Assembly: GCA_020741275.1 (NCBI GenBank)
Contig: DYZK01000038.1
Coordinates: 1-59,527, forward strand
Length of the DNA: 59,527 nt
Reading direction: 5' to 3'
Source of the DNA: Corynebacterium urealyticum
GTDB taxonomy: Bacteria; Actinomycetota; Actinomycetes; Mycobacteriales; Mycobacteriaceae
The notes under the pieces were generated by a model that worked only from the letters and a program-made list of their open reading frames with translations, did no database searches and was not told the DNA's origin. The translations under genes and the position numbers were made by a program. How positions within the stretch are numbered: position 1 is the stretch's first letter; every line of letters begins with the position of its first letter. Below, in pieces: positions 48,422 through 58,948 of this stretch.

Positions 48422-49714
48422 CTATTCTTCGTCGGTCTTCGTCGCCGCATTATCCCGCGCCGTATCGGAAGCCTCCGCGCCGGGGGCTCGCTCGACCGCC
48501 ATGGCGGCTGCGGTCACGGAACCATCCGCCACCCGGATGCGCAGCTGCGAGCCAGGGCTGACATCCGCCACCGTGGTGACCACGGCAGGTCCCGACCCAT
48601 CTCGGGGGATGACCTGCATGATCGAATAGCCACGGGCCAGAGTCTGGGATGGGCCCAAGGCGTTGACCTGGGCGCGCAGCGAGCTGATGCGGGAGCGCAT
48701 GTCGCGAACGAGTAAGCCAAGCGCGCGGTCTTTTCGGCCCACCGCCTCCTCGATGATCTCCCGCTGCCTACGCAGGGGGAGTAATGGGTCAGCCAGCACT
48801 GGTCGGGAGCGGATACCCTCGAGCGGGCGACGCTCCGAGCGCACCCAACTGCGGAGGGCACCCACGGCCCGTTGGCGCAGCTCCGCGATAGCCTGCTGCT
48901 CGCCGAGCACATCCGGAACCACCTTCTTCGCCGCATCGGTTGGTGTTGCGGCGCGCACATCGGCAACCAGATCGAGCACGGGATTATCCGGCTCGTGCCC
49001 GATCGCCGAGACCACTGGAGTACGCATCCGTGCCACCGCGCGGACGAGTGCTTCTTCGGAGAACGGCAGCAGGTCTTCCACCGAACCACCGCCGCGGGCG
49101 ACGATGATGACGTCCACGTCCTCGTCAGCCTCGAGCCGCTGCAGTGCGGCCACCACCTCGGGCACGGTATTCGGACCCTGCACCGCGGTGTTGATCACTT
49201 CGAAGCGCACGGCTGGCCACCGCTGCTGGGAGACACTCAGCACGTCCCGTTCCGCGGCAGAACCCCGGCCGGTGACCAGCCCGATCTTCTTCGGCAAGAA
49301 CGGGGGAGCAGACTTCAAACGAGGGTCGAAGAGCCCCTCGGCGCTCAGCGCCCGTTTCAACTGCTCAATGCGTGCCAGCAGCTCGCCCACACCAACCTGG
49401 CGCACCTGGGTCACCCATAGGGAGAAGGAACCCCGGCCCGCGTAGAAGGCGGGTTTGCCGTAGACCACCACACGGTCGCCATCACGCAACGGGGTCGGCA
49501 GGTTCTGCAGCGTGCGGGTGTTCATGGTCAGTGGAATGGAGAGGTCCTTTTCCACGTCCCGCAGGGTGATGTAGGACAGCTTCCACGTCGGTTTCATGTT
49601 GACCTGCGTGATCTGGCCCTCCACCCACAAGAAGCCAAGGCGCTCGATCCACCCCTTGATCTTCTGGTTGACCATGGATACGGGCCACGGCTGCTCCGGT
49701 GAGTTCGCGTTCAT
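48422..49714 (-). CDS. xseA: Exodeoxyribonuclease VII large subunit
   Basis: About 430 residues. N-terminal OB fold (~8-105), then the catalytic region with [18 protein letters not shown] (~125) and the conserved [29 protein letters not shown] (~195-225), [24 protein letters not shown] (~238) and a long coiled coil. I chose the ATG at 49714 ([10 protein letters not shown]); upstream ATGs in frame give unlikely sequence. Divergent from ispH. Confidence 0.94.
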   Translation of the reverse strand: MNANSPEQPWPVSMVNQKIKGWIERLGFLWVEGQITQVNMKPTWKLSYITLRDVEKDLSIPLTMNTRTLQNLPTPLRDGDRVVVYGKPAFYAGRGSFSLWVTQVRQVGVGELLARIEQLKRALSAEGLFDPRLKSAPPFLPKKIGLVTGRGSAAERDVLSVSQQRWPAVRFEVINTAVQGPNTVPEVVAALQRLEADEDVDVIIVARGGGSVEDLLPFSEEALVRAVARMRTPVVSAIGHEPDNPVLDLVADVRAATPTDAAKKVVPDVLGEQQAIAELRQRAVGALRSWVRSERRPLEGIRSRPVLADPLLPLRRQREIIEEAVGRKDRALGLLVRDMRSRISSLRAQVNALGPSQTLARGYSIMQVIPRDGSGPAVVTTVADVSPGSQLRIRVADGSVTAAAMAVERAPGAEASDTARDNAATKTDEE

Positions 49715-49857
49715 GCGAGTCATTGTAGAGACCGCTGCAGACAAGCCCGGGAGGCCTCGCAGACAAGGCACACTTGCTCTCTGCCGAAGTCCGCCCCGAC
49801 GGCCGCGGCGGAACTGCTGAAAAGCCTTGATTTGGCAGCTGGGCTAAGGTGGGGGGC

Positions 49858-50886
49858 ATGACTCTGCCTGGTACTACCGACACCCGACAAAACGACGACA
49901 CCTCTGCGGCCACCCCAGCGGACACCGCGGGGAAGAAGAAGGTTTACCTCGCCGCTCCGCGCGGCTACTGCGCCGGCGTAGATCGTGCCGTTGAGACCGT
50001 AGAAAAGGCGCTCGAAAAGCATGGCGAGCCTCTCTACGTCCGCAAGGAGATCGTGCACAACAAGCACGTCGTCAAGACCTTCGAGGAACGCGGCGTGATC
50101 TTCGTCGATGAAGCCGATGAAGTGCCCCGCGGATCCAATGTTGTCTTCTCCGCCCACGGCGTGTCCCCGGCCGTCCGCGACCAGGCCCGCCAGCTGGAGT
50201 TGAAGACCTTCGACGCGACCTGCCCGCTGGTCACCAAGGTGCACCACGAGGTCACTCGCTTCGCGAAGCAGGGCTACCAGATCATCCTCATCGGCCACCA
50301 CGGTCACGAGGAGGTCGAAGGCACCGCAGGCGAGGCGCCGGACGTCGTCCACCTTGTCGAGGACCAGGAGGATGTCGACAAGCTGGAGTTCGCGGATGAC
50401 GAGAAGCTCGTCTGGCTCTCTCAGACCACCCTCTCCGTCGACGAGACGATGCGCACTGTGAAGATGTTGCGAGAAAAGTTCCCGCACATCCAGGATCCGC
50501 CGTCCGATGACATCTGCTACGCCACGCAGAACCGCCAGGTCGCGGTGAAGGCCATTGCGCCGAAGGTTGACCTGATGATCGTCGTCGGATCCCAGAACTC
50601 TTCCAACTCGGTGCGGCTCGTTGAGGTCGCGCTGCAGAACGGGGCGAAGGAGGCCCACCTCGTCGACTACGCCGAGCAGGTCAAGCCGGAGTGGTTTGAG
50701 GGTGTTGAGAACGTCGGAGTGACCTCGGGCGCCTCCGTGCCTGAGATCCTCGTCCGCGGTGTGCTTGAGCTGCTCGCCGAGCGGGGCTACGCCGACGTCG
50801 AAGAGGTCACCACCGCCACGGAGGACTTGATCTTCTCCCTGCCACGCGAGCTGCGCCCGTCCCGCACCGCCGGCCGGAAGGCTTAA
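49858..50886 (+). CDS. ispH: 4-hydroxy-3-methylbut-2-enyl diphosphate reductase
   Basis: 342 residues, last step of the MEP isoprenoid pathway. The three Fe-S cysteines are in [12 protein letters not shown] (~38), [14 protein letters not shown] (~120) and [11 protein letters not shown] (~217), with [11 protein letters not shown] (~98) and [15 protein letters not shown] (~243). A ~25-residue Thr/Ala-rich N-terminal extension precedes the core. ATG at 49858 with GGGGGG 2-8 nt upstream. Followed by two hairpins, the second a strong terminator. Confidence 0.97.
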   Translation: MTLPGTTDTRQNDDTSAATPADTAGKKKVYLAAPRGYCAGVDRAVETVEKALEKHGEPLYVRKEIVHNKHVVKTFEERGVIFVDEADEVPRGSNVVFSAHGVSPAVRDQARQLELKTFDATCPLVTKVHHEVTRFAKQGYQIILIGHHGHEEVEGTAGEAPDVVHLVEDQEDVDKLEFADDEKLVWLSQTTLSVDETMRTVKMLREKFPHIQDPPSDDICYATQNRQVAVKAIAPKVDLMIVVGSQNSSNSVRLVEVALQNGAKEAHLVDYAEQVKPEWFEGVENVGVTSGASVPEILVRGVLELLAERGYADVEEVTTATEDLIFSLPRELRPSRTAGRKA

Positions 50887-50938
50887 GCGCCCGCACGTTG
50901 AAGCCAGGTTAAGGGGGTGATCCGCCTGGCTTAACGCG

Positions 50939-50972
50939 AAAACCCACCACGACGATCGTCGTGGTGGGTTTT
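50939..50972. terminator. Bidirectional terminator after ispH
   Basis: 34-nt perfect palindrome (AAAACCCACC... to ...GGTGGGTTTT) followed by GCTTTT. A weaker 8-bp hairpin (AAGCCAGG 50901-50908/CCTGGCTT 50925-50932) precedes it. Confidence 0.92.
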
Positions 50973-51061
50973 GCTTTTGCTAGGGATCGAGGCTGAAAGC
51001 TGTGTCAGCTGGCTTGCTCCTGTGCGAAGCCCGGTTCGGTCATCCCGCTGGCTGTGCCCCG

Positions 51062-51892
51062 CTAGTGGTCGCGGTCCTCAGCGGATGCTCGCCCGGTGCC
51101 GGTGTGTCGGCTCCGCGGCAGGGGGCTGCGGCGGTTGTCGTAATCCGAACGACCAAAGCGCGATTCGCCATCGGCGGGGGAAGAGTAGCCAGTGGAGTAC
51201 CGGGATGAAAACTCGGAGGAACGATACCGCTGAGTCGAGCGCTCATCAGCCCGGCCCGGGACACCACGACGGCGCTCGGAGGAAGCCCGCAAATCCTCGC
51301 GGCTATAGCTACGAGAGCCCTCAGCACGGCGCTGTTGGAATCGCGCCGGGTCGAAGGGGACATTCTTCCCGCTGGTAGCCGAGCGCCGGTGCGCGGCACG
51401 AGAACGGGCACGCTGGGAGAGCTCCTCGTTGGAACGGTTCGCGTCGGACTGGCGGCGTCGGCGCTGAGTGGCCCTGGCCCGCGCACGGTCGACGCTCTCC
51501 CGGTACCGCCACCACCGCACCGCCGCGAGCAACACGCAGATCAGCATCGTGACAGCGAGCCACAGGTAATGCTGGACGATCGGGTAGGCGGACGTCGCCA
51601 ACTTCGCCTTGGCCGAACCGCCGGAGGGGGCTGCGATGCGGGCGATGATGAACGTCCCCACGACGAACCAGAGGGGAAACGAGGCCACCGTCAGGAACAG
51701 GCCACGTGGCTCCACGAACAGGGTGCAGACCACCATGGCGGCGGCGAAGAGCACGAAATACCCCGTGGGCAACGTTGTGCTGCCCCAGCCGATGACAAGC
51801 CCAGTGAGCAACACCGCGGTCATCACCAGCAGGGGCGACCAGACGGGGAAGCGGGAACTTGAGTTATGCGGTGAGGTATCAGACACGGCCAT
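51062..51892 (-). CDS. DUF6542 membrane protein
   Basis: 276 residues. Four hydrophobic helices (~18-38, ~42-60, ~68-85, ~105-125) are followed by a 150-residue cytosolic tail very rich in Arg and Ser (RARARATQRRRRQSD...), likely disordered. Position next to ispH and the helix pattern fit DUF6542 (Rv1111c-like). The function is unknown; such proteins may be envelope-associated. It starts 5 bp before (downstream of) the AI-2E permease gene in the same operon. Confidence 0.8.
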   Translation of the reverse strand: MAVSDTSPHNSSSRFPVWSPLLVMTAVLLTGLVIGWGSTTLPTGYFVLFAAAMVVCTLFVEPRGLFLTVASFPLWFVVGTFIIARIAAPSGGSAKAKLATSAYPIVQHYLWLAVTMLICVLLAAVRWWRYRESVDRARARATQRRRRQSDANRSNEELSQRARSRAAHRRSATSGKNVPFDPARFQQRRAEGSRSYSREDLRASSERRRGVPGRADERSTQRYRSSEFSSRYSTGYSSPADGESRFGRSDYDNRRSPLPRSRHTGTGRASAEDRDH

Positions 51893-51897
51893 TGATG

Positions 51898-53553
51898 TTA
51901 CTTATCGCCCTTGCGTAGCGGGTTAAGCAGGTTGCTGAACGTCAGCTTTTCCTTAGTGACCTTCATCGCATGACGCTGGCCCTCCAACCACTGCTCCGCC
52001 TTGCGCTGGGACTGCGCACCGGACAGGGACCCCGCGGTGGTGGCGAATTCGATGTCCTCCATGGACTTCTCGCCCGTCGCAAGGTCCGTCAGGTCGCCCA
52101 TGTAGCGCAGGACGACGGCGATCATCGCGGCAGCCGGCACCGCCAGGAACGCGCCGATGATGCCGAAGAGCGTACCACCCAGCGTCACTGCCAGCAGCAC
52201 GATCACCGGGTGGAGGTTCATCGCCTTGGCCTGCAGCCACGGCGAGAGCACGTTGCCCTCCAGCTGCTGGACAGCCAGCACCAGGATCAGGGTGAAGATC
52301 GCGGTCTTGAAACCAACGCCCACCAGTGCGATCAGGACCGAGAGAACACCGGCAACCGTGGCGCCGACGATCGGGATGAAGCCCGCGAAGAAGGTCAGAA
52401 CCGCGAGCGGGCCGGCCAGTGGAACACCCATGAGGAAGAGGCCACCGCCGATGAACACGGCGTCGATGAAGGAGACCAGCGCCTGGGTACGGATGAACCC
52501 GCCGAGTGTCTGCCAGCAACGGGTCAGCGCCTCGGTGAGGTGCCAACCGACGCGGCGACCGGTGATGCGGCGGACCATCGGGAGGAAATTCTCGCCGTCT
52601 TTGAGGAAGAAGAAGGTCAGCACCAACATGATGAACAGCGTCATCAGGGCCGACAGGGTGGCGGAAGCGCCCGCGGCGACCTCAGAGGCGATACGTCCCG
52701 ACTGGTTCTGCAGCCAGCTCGTAGCCTGAGTCAAGGCATCGTTGAACTGGCTCTCCTGGAGATTGACCGGCGGGCCTTGCAGCCAGCGCTGAATCGTGCG
52801 GATACCGGCATTGGCTTGGGAGGCTAGTTCTCGGGACTGATCCACGGCCGGCGGGATAATCAGCGCGAACAGGCCGGCGATCAGCACGAAGAAGCCGATG
52901 ATGGTGGTGGCGACCGCCAGCGCGTTCGGGAAGTGTAGCTTCTCACGCAGCACGCGGACGGCCGGCCACAGCACGGTACAGACGATGAGCGCCAGCAGAA
53001 CCGGCAGGATGCCCACCCACAGCTTGCCGAAAGCCTTGGACGCCACGAAGGCGGCCAGGGCGATGATCAGCAGGCGCAGGCACCAGCCCGCGAACCAGCG
53101 CACGGAGGTGCCCAGCACCTCGGCACGGTCCCGCACTTCGGGGTTGAGATCCTCGGCCTCATCAAGGCTGGTGTACTTATCCAGCGACCCGTCGTGGAGG
53201 TGAGGATGCTTCTTGTGGAATTCGCGAGACTTCTCGCTCAACTTCTCGGCGAGCTTATTCTTGCCGCCGGCGTGCTCGTTGTCATCGCTTTCGTTATCCG
53301 CCATGCCTTCCGGGATAGCGGGCGCGGTACCGTCGACGTTGACGCCCTTGGCGTCGCTGTCATCGTTCTGCATGGACTGGTTGTCCGCGCTGCGACGGCT
53401 GCGAACCTGCTCTTCGGGCAGGGGCAGGGTGGACTCGTGATCAGCACGCCGAGATCCAGCGAGGAAGTCGGCGAAGTCGCGCTCGCCGTCGTGGTCGGGG
53501 AGATTCTCGCTCTCGCCACGACCGCTGTTGCGCGGTTCCTTGGAAGAATTCAT
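51898..53553 (-). CDS. AI-2E family (TqsA/PerM-like) transporter
   Basis: 551 residues. The first ~145 are hydrophilic, acidic and His-containing; eight helices follow (~155-490). The region PLAVLTFFAGFIPIVGATVAGVLSVLIALVGVG (~385-415) and the helix pairs around it are typical of this permease family. Members are variously exporters or cation antiporters, so the name does not imply quorum sensing. The ~145-residue cytosolic N-terminus is longer than in E. coli members. Confidence 0.88.
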   Translation of the reverse strand: MNSSKEPRNSGRGESENLPDHDGERDFADFLAGSRRADHESTLPLPEEQVRSRRSADNQSMQNDDSDAKGVNVDGTAPAIPEGMADNESDDNEHAGGKNKLAEKLSEKSREFHKKHPHLHDGSLDKYTSLDEAEDLNPEVRDRAEVLGTSVRWFAGWCLRLLIIALAAFVASKAFGKLWVGILPVLLALIVCTVLWPAVRVLREKLHFPNALAVATTIIGFFVLIAGLFALIIPPAVDQSRELASQANAGIRTIQRWLQGPPVNLQESQFNDALTQATSWLQNQSGRIASEVAAGASATLSALMTLFIMLVLTFFFLKDGENFLPMVRRITGRRVGWHLTEALTRCWQTLGGFIRTQALVSFIDAVFIGGGLFLMGVPLAGPLAVLTFFAGFIPIVGATVAGVLSVLIALVGVGFKTAIFTLILVLAVQQLEGNVLSPWLQAKAMNLHPVIVLLAVTLGGTLFGIIGAFLAVPAAAMIAVVLRYMGDLTDLATGEKSMEDIEFATTAGSLSGAQSQRKAEQWLEGQRHAMKVTKEKLTFSNLLNPLRKGDK

Positions 53554-53591
53554 GTTTCCATCATGCCTGAAAGGTGCGTCAAAACAATGCT

Positions 53592-53635
53592 TAACCCCAC
53601 CGCCAAAGCATGGATTTAGCGGTGGGGTTAGTTTT
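53592..53635. terminator. Hairpin terminator between metS and the AI-2E gene
   Basis: TAACCCCACCGC/GCGGTGGGGTTA (53592-53603/53619-53630). The U-run is better on the plus strand (GTTTTT); on the minus strand it is TTAAGC...TTTT. Confidence 0.7.
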
Positions 53636-53653
53636 TAACGCGGAGGAGAGGGG

Positions 53654-53821
53654 CTAGGACACCCGAACGGCGGCGAGTGCTTCGTCGTGGGTGCCTGGGG
53701 CGGTTCCGAGTTCGCCGGATTCCTCATCGGTGCTGTTGGTCAGCATGATGACGGATCCAACGAGGCCACCCCAGATGACGAGGATGAAAAGCACCATCAT
53801 GATCAGCGCGATTGCGGTCAT
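53654..53821 (-). CDS. metS: MetS-like small subunit of the methionine transporter
   Basis: 55 residues: one membrane helix (MTAIALIMMVLFILVIWGG, ~3-28) and an acidic tail. The ATG lies 1 nt after the stop of the large transporter gene, with GGGAGA as RBS. Small single-helix partners of this kind are needed for function of the corynebacterial MetP methionine/alanine importer. Confidence 0.88.
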   Translation of the reverse strand: MTAIALIMMVLFILVIWGGLVGSVIMLTNSTDEESGELGTAPGTHDEALAAVRVS

Positions 53822-53822
53822 G

Positions 53823-55505
53823 TTAGTTGTCTCCCTTCTTGGCGGGGTTCGACGCGGCCGTGGTGGCAGCCGAGCCCTTTGCTGCTGCGGCCAGGGTGTT
53901 TGGTTCGTTCTTTTTTCGGCCGAACTTCGGCACGCCGTAGTCCGAGCCCGGGATGCCGTTGACGTGGACTCCCTGGCGGAACGGAACGATCGTCATCACG
54001 ATCGCGGCGATCACGATGACCGCAAGCACCAGCCAGCCGTAGGTGGTGATCTGGGCGGTACCGTAACCCTCGTAAGGCTCCTTGAGCAGCCCGATGATCT
54101 CCGAGATCATCGTGTACAGCAGGACGATTGGGGTCAGGACGAAGGCGAAGAACTGCCAGATCGGGCCGACCTTTACGGAAGACACAGCGTTAAGGTGCTG
54201 AGTCATCTCCACGCGGCGCTTGAACACCCACGCGGTGAGGATGAGGGACAGCGAGGCACAGAAGATGATGCCGATGTTGTTCGTCCACTTGTCCATGATG
54301 TCCAGGGCGATTAGGCCGGTGGTCGCCGAGAACAGCAGGGTGGAGATGGTGCCCATGGCCGCGCCGATGATGACCGCGGTGGTCTTGCGCTCCAGGTTGA
54401 ACTTATCCTTCACGGCGGAGACCACGACTTCCATCAGCGAGATCAGGGAGGTCAGGCCAGCGATGAACAGCGAGACGAAGAACAGGATGCCGAAGACCTC
54501 ACCGAAAGGCATTTCGTTGATGATCGTCGGGAAGGCGACGAAGGCCAGGCCGATGCCGCCGCTGACAACCTCAGAGACGTTGGTCTGCGTCTGGTGAGCC
54601 ATGAAACCCAGGGCCGCGAAGACACCGATACCGGCGAGCAGCTCGAAGGAGGAGTTCGCGAAGGCAGTCACCATACCGGTGTTCGTCAGGTTGGTGCGCG
54701 GCTTCAGATAGGACGCGTAGGTGGTCATGATTCCGAAGCCGATGGACAGGGAGAAGAAGATCTGACCATAGGCAGCGATCCACACGCTCGAGTCCGACAG
54801 TGCGCCCCAGTCTGGGGTGAAGAAGGCGTTCAGGCCATCGAGTGCGCCGTCGAGGAATAGTGCGCGAACGACCATGAGTAGGAAAAGGACGATCAGCAGG
54901 GGCACGAAGATGGTGGTGAGCTTACCGATACCCTTGTTGACGTCTGCTGCCAGCACGATGGTGGTGATCACCCACACTGCGATGATCATCAGCAGGATGG
55001 GGAGAACGAACTTACCGGAGTGGGTGGACTCGGCGTCCAACTGCAGGAAATCGTTGAAGAAGTAGGACTCGGTGTCCGTGCCCCAGCCCAGGGAAAGCGA
55101 CTTCCATGCGTAGAGGCCCGCCCAACCGATGATGGCGGCGTAGTAGATGGTGATGAAGAATGCCACGCCTACCTGAAGCCAGCCGATAGGCTCCGCGCGA
55201 CGGTCCATGCGGCGGTACGCCAGCGGTGCGGAGGCGCGGAAGCGGTGGCCGATGCTGAAGAAGAACCACAGCAGCGGGACACCCGCAGTCAGCAGGGCGA
55301 TCAGATAGGGGATGAGGAAGGCGCCACCGCCGGAATCGTAGGCGACGTAGGGGAAACGCCAAATATTGCCGAGACCCACGGCCGAGCCAATTGCCGCCAT
55401 GAGGAATACCAGGCGGGTGTTGAAGGTCTCGCGGGCCTGGGAGCGCGAGTCAGTGGTGGGGGCGCCGGGTGAGGTTGCGGAGCCACCGGGCGTTGTGGAG
55501 CTCAT
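53823..55505 (-). CDS. metP: Na+-dependent methionine/alanine transporter (NSS family)
   Basis: 560 residues, about 12 helices. The Na+/substrate region GSAVGLGNIWRFPYVAYDSGGGAFLIPYL (~36-64) is the hallmark of the neurotransmitter:sodium symporter fold. The identity as MetP is inferred from the metS gene fused to its 3' end by position. The N- and C-termini are Thr/Ala-rich. A 5-bp hairpin (55519-55533) lies about 15 nt before the start codon. Divergent from ychF (226-bp spacer). Confidence 0.88.
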   Translation of the reverse strand: MSSTTPGGSATSPGAPTTDSRSQARETFNTRLVFLMAAIGSAVGLGNIWRFPYVAYDSGGGAFLIPYLIALLTAGVPLLWFFFSIGHRFRASAPLAYRRMDRRAEPIGWLQVGVAFFITIYYAAIIGWAGLYAWKSLSLGWGTDTESYFFNDFLQLDAESTHSGKFVLPILLMIIAVWVITTIVLAADVNKGIGKLTTIFVPLLIVLFLLMVVRALFLDGALDGLNAFFTPDWGALSDSSVWIAAYGQIFFSLSIGFGIMTTYASYLKPRTNLTNTGMVTAFANSSFELLAGIGVFAALGFMAHQTQTNVSEVVSGGIGLAFVAFPTIINEMPFGEVFGILFFVSLFIAGLTSLISLMEVVVSAVKDKFNLERKTTAVIIGAAMGTISTLLFSATTGLIALDIMDKWTNNIGIIFCASLSLILTAWVFKRRVEMTQHLNAVSSVKVGPIWQFFAFVLTPIVLLYTMISEIIGLLKEPYEGYGTAQITTYGWLVLAVIVIAAIVMTIVPFRQGVHVNGIPGSDYGVPKFGRKKNEPNTLAAAAKGSAATTAASNPAKKGDN

Positions 55506-55731
55506 GATGTGGTGCGTCCTATCGAAAAGATAGTAGCGGGAGGCCGCCGGCGGTTCCGGTGATCTACCTCACGCTCTTGAAAAGGGGATATTAGCAACAC
55601 ACAGCTAACTCCAAGTGATTTTTGACGTACTTTCTCGATCAACATTGGGTAGGGTGGCGCGTTTGAACCAAGGGGAGTACTTCAGGCAAGCTAGAAGGCA
55701 ATATTCGATCGCATCTGTAAGGACTTGTTGA

Positions 55732-56817
55732 GTGTCTCTCACCCTTGGAATCGTTGGCCTGCCGAACGTCGGCAAGTCCACCCTTTTTAACGCGCTGACC
55801 CGCAACGATGTGCTGGCGGCGAACTACCCCTTCGCCACGATCGAGCCGAACGAGGGCCTGGTGGAGCTGCCGGACCCGCGCCTGGATCGCCTGGCGGAGA
55901 TCTACGGCTCTGAGCGCATCCTCCCGGCCACCGTCACCTTTGTGGACATTGCTGGCATCGTGAAGGGCGCATCCGAGGGTGAGGGCATGGGTAACGCCTT
56001 CCTGGCTAACATCCGCGAGGCCGACGCGATCTGCCAGGTGGTGCGCGCCTTCACTGACGACAATGTCATCCACGTCGACGGTAAGGTCGACCCGGCTAGC
56101 GACATCTCGGTCATCAACACCGAGCTGATCCTCGCCGACCTGCAGACTCTGGAGAAGGCCCTGCCGCGCCTGGAGAAGGAAGCGCGCAAGGACAAGGACG
56201 TCGCTGACACCGTCGAGGAGGTCAAGAAGGCTCAGGCCGTCCTCGAGGACGACCGCACGCTCTTTGCCGCCTCGAAGAGCGGTGAGGTCGATCTGGATCT
56301 GCTCCGCGAGCTGCACCTGATGACCGCCAAGCCTTTCCTCTACGTCTTCAACTCCGACGAGGACGTCCTCACGGACGATGCGAAGAAGGACGAGCTACGC
56401 GAGTTGGTCGCCCCGGCCGAGGCCGTCTTCCTGGACGCCCAGAGCGAGACCGACCTGCTGGAGCTGGATGAGGAGGACGCTGCGGAGCTGCTCGCCGCTG
56501 TCGGCCAGAACGAGCCGGGCCTGCAGACCCTGGCCAAGGCTGGTTTCGAGACCCTGGGTCTGCAGACCTACCTGACCGCCGGCCCGAAGGAGGCTCGCGC
56601 CTGGACGATCCACCAGGGCGATACCGCACCGAAGGCCGCCGGCGTGATCCACTCCGACTTCGAGCGCGGCTTCATTAAGGCTGAGATCGTCAGTTTCGAA
56701 GACCTCGACGAGCTGGGCTCCATGGCCGAGGCTCGCGCGCACGGCAAGGTGCGCCAGGAGGGCAAGGACTACGTCATGGTCGATGGCGACGTCGTTGACT
56801 TCAAGTTCAACGTCTAA
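55732..56817 (+). CDS. ychF: Redox-regulated ATPase YchF (Obg family)
   Basis: 361 residues from GTG. P-loop [32 protein letters not shown] (~8-39), [20 protein letters not shown] (~75-94), a helical insert (~125-200) and the C-terminal TGS domain with [29 protein letters not shown] (~288-316). It binds ATP rather than GTP and associates with ribosomes. The G4 position reads FNSDED in place of NKxD, consistent with this subfamily. Confidence 0.95.
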   Translation: MSLTLGIVGLPNVGKSTLFNALTRNDVLAANYPFATIEPNEGLVELPDPRLDRLAEIYGSERILPATVTFVDIAGIVKGASEGEGMGNAFLANIREADAICQVVRAFTDDNVIHVDGKVDPASDISVINTELILADLQTLEKALPRLEKEARKDKDVADTVEEVKKAQAVLEDDRTLFAASKSGEVDLDLLRELHLMTAKPFLYVFNSDEDVLTDDAKKDELRELVAPAEAVFLDAQSETDLLELDEEDAAELLAAVGQNEPGLQTLAKAGFETLGLQTYLTAGPKEARAWTIHQGDTAPKAAGVIHSDFERGFIKAEIVSFEDLDELGSMAEARAHGKVRQEGKDYVMVDGDVVDFKFNV

Positions 56818-57055
56818 CGCCGGGCGTTAATGACGCTTCGCGTTATTGGGGGGTAGGTTGAAGCGCGGTCCGTTCGTTCGCCGACGCAGCCGCCGCCGGA
56901 TTCTCGGTGGCAATTCCGTCCCGAATCGCGGGGGCATCCCCCATCTGCGATAGCTTGCGCGAGCTCGACCACGACTAGACGACGCTTGGTCCCTGAGTAG
57001 CTCGATCCTTCCAAGATCCGCGCTGGAGAGCCAGCGCGCTGGGCGAAGGTGTGTC
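56818..57055. other. Gene-free spacer between ychF and the metal ATPase operon
   Basis: 238 bp. A weak hairpin AATGACGC-TTC-GCGTTATT (about 56827-56845) may end ychF. An 81-codon minus-strand frame here has no recognisable domain and weak codon bias. No terminal inverted repeats or transposase motifs were found. Confidence 0.5.
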
Positions 57056-58948
57056 TCAACGCTTCGCTTGCGCAGCCCGCAGGCCGTTCAAAATTACGAT
57101 GACCTCGGCGACCTCGTGAACCAACACGACGGCGGCCAGGCCCAGCACGCCGCTGATCGCCAGCGGCATCAACACGATGATGATGGCCAGAGACAGCACG
57201 ATGTTCTGGTTAATAATCCTGCTGCCTCGACGGGCGTGCTGCAGCGCCTGCGGGATCAACCGGAGGTCGCGGCCGGTGAAGGCGACGTCAGCGGACTCGA
57301 TTGCGGCGTCAGAGCCGGTCGCTCCCATCGCTATGCCCACCGTCGCGCCCGCCAGCGCAGGAGCGTCGTTGATGCCGTCGCCAATCATCGCCGTCGGCGT
57401 CTTGGAGGAGAGTTCGGCGACGATGCTTGCCTTGTCCTCCGGTCGCAGCTCGGCGCGCACGTCGTCGATTCCGGCGATTTCAGCCAGCGCCCGGGCGGTG
57501 CGAGTGTTATCGCCGGTGAGCATGCTCACGTCCACGTCGTTGTCGTGCAGGGACTGCACGGCTTCGGGCACCTCGGGCCGCAACTCGTCGCGGACCCCGA
57601 TCGCCCCGGCGAGAGCGCCATCGACGGTGACCAGGACGCAGGTCTGGCCCTCGGATTCCATGCGCTCAACGTCTGCCTTTAGTGGCCTGGCGTCGATCCA
57701 TCGGGGGCTGCCCACCAGCACCCGTCGGCCTTCGACGGTGCCGCCGATGCCATGACCGGCTTCCTCGCTGATGCCCTGGGTGGCGGGTGCTTCGGGCCCC
57801 GCTGCCACGATCGCTGCGGCGAGGGGGTGCGTCGATTGCTGCTCAACTGCCGCCGCGAAGGAAAGCACCTGCGCCCGATCGAATCCGTCTGCCGGGACCA
57901 CTCCGGTAACCTCGGGCTGGTTGCGGGTAAGGGTTCCGGTCTTGTCCACCGCTAGGTGACGGATGCCGCCGAGTCGCTCGAACGCCGCGCCGGACTTGAT
58001 GACTACTCCGAACTGGCTGGCCGCGCCGATCGCGGCCACGACCGTCAGCGGCACGGAGATTGCCAGCGCGCACGGCGACGCTGCGACCAGGACCACCAAC
58101 GCTCGGGTGATCCACGTCTCGGGGTCGCCCAGCAGCGAGCCGATCACGCCGACCAGCACTGCCAGGATCATCACCCCGGGCACTAGGGGTTGGGCAATCC
58201 GGTCGGCGATCCGGGCGCGGTCGCCCTTTTCCGCCTGCGCCTGCTCGACGAGGTCGACGAGTGTGGTCAGCGAGTTGTCCGTTCCAGCTGCGGTCGTCTC
58301 GACCTCCAGCACGCCGGCGGAGTTGATCGCTCCCGCGGGTACCTCGTCGCCGGGCGCAACCTTCTCCGGAATTGATTCTCCGGTGATCGCTGAGGTGTCA
58401 AGGCTGGAGCGCCCGGACCGAATGATGCCGTCCGTGGCGATCCGCTCCCCGGGGCGCACGAGCATCAGCTCGCCAGCCACGAGGTCCTTCGCTGCGACCT
58501 CGACCGCCGTGCCGTCGCGCTGCACCGTCGCGGTCTGCGGTACCAATTTCAACAGTGCCCGCAGTCCGCCCTGGGCCCGGTCCATCGCCTTGTCTTCCAG
58601 TGCCTCGGCGATCGAGTACAGGAACGCTAGCGCCGCGGCCTCTCCGACGTAACCGAGGATTACCGCGCCGATCGCGCTGATGGTCATCAGCAAGCCAATG
58701 CCGAGCTTGCGCTTCGTGGCAAGGTTCCGGATAGCGCCGGGCGCGAACGTATACGCCCCTAGCAGCAGGCCGACCCAGCACAGTACTGTCGCGGGTGTCT
58801 CTAGCCCGGACCAGCCCAGTGCCAGGCCTATGCAGAGGGCTACGCCGGAGAAGATCGGCAGTAGCAACTCGGGGTCCTTCCACCATGGACGATCGAGATC
58901 TTCGATCTCCGTGGCTGGTTCGTGTTCGCATCCACATGCTGAACTCAT
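57056..58948 (-). CDS. P1B-type heavy-metal ATPase (CtpG/CadA-like)
   Basis: 630 residues from the ATG at 58948, which overlaps the cmtR stop (ATGA). The N-terminus has a small Cys/His cluster (MSSACGCEHEP) instead of a full MXCXXC domain. TGES actuator motif (~193), transmembrane SPC motif VAASPCALAISVP (~300), phosphorylation site DKTGTLTR (~345), and GDGINDAPALA (~545) are present, then HEVAEVIVILNGLR in the last helix. SPC rather than CPC is the pattern of P1B-4-like pumps (Co, Fe, Zn, Cd). With a CmtR-type sensor upstream, efflux of Cd/Pb or a related metal is likely. Confidence 0.9.
   Translation of the reverse strand: MSSACGCEHEPATEIEDLDRPWWKDPELLLPIFSGVALCIGLALGWSGLETPATVLCWVGLLLGAYTFAPGAIRNLATKRKLGIGLLMTISAIGAVILGYVGEAAALAFLYSIAEALEDKAMDRAQGGLRALLKLVPQTATVQRDGTAVEVAAKDLVAGELMLVRPGERIATDGIIRSGRSSLDTSAITGESIPEKVAPGDEVPAGAINSAGVLEVETTAAGTDNSLTTLVDLVEQAQAEKGDRARIADRIAQPLVPGVMILAVLVGVIGSLLGDPETWITRALVVLVAASPCALAISVPLTVVAAIGAASQFGVVIKSGAAFERLGGIRHLAVDKTGTLTRNQPEVTGVVPADGFDRAQVLSFAAAVEQQSTHPLAAAIVAAGPEAPATQGISEEAGHGIGGTVEGRRVLVGSPRWIDARPLKADVERMESEGQTCVLVTVDGALAGAIGVRDELRPEVPEAVQSLHDNDVDVSMLTGDNTRTARALAEIAGIDDVRAELRPEDKASIVAELSSKTPTAMIGDGINDAPALAGATVGIAMGATGSDAAIESADVAFTGRDLRLIPQALQHARRGSRIINQNIVLSLAIIIVLMPLAISGVLGLAAVVLVHEVAEVIVILNGLRAAQAKR

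Noticed and set aside
51898..53553. Quorum-sensing role for the AI-2E family protein
   Set aside because: The family name is historical; no LuxS or AI-2 processing genes are nearby and many members have other functions.
56814..57059. 81-codon minus-strand frame between ychF and the ATPase
   Set aside because: No recognisable domain, overlaps the ychF stop, and codon pattern is unlike genes nearby; a degraded gene cannot be excluded.
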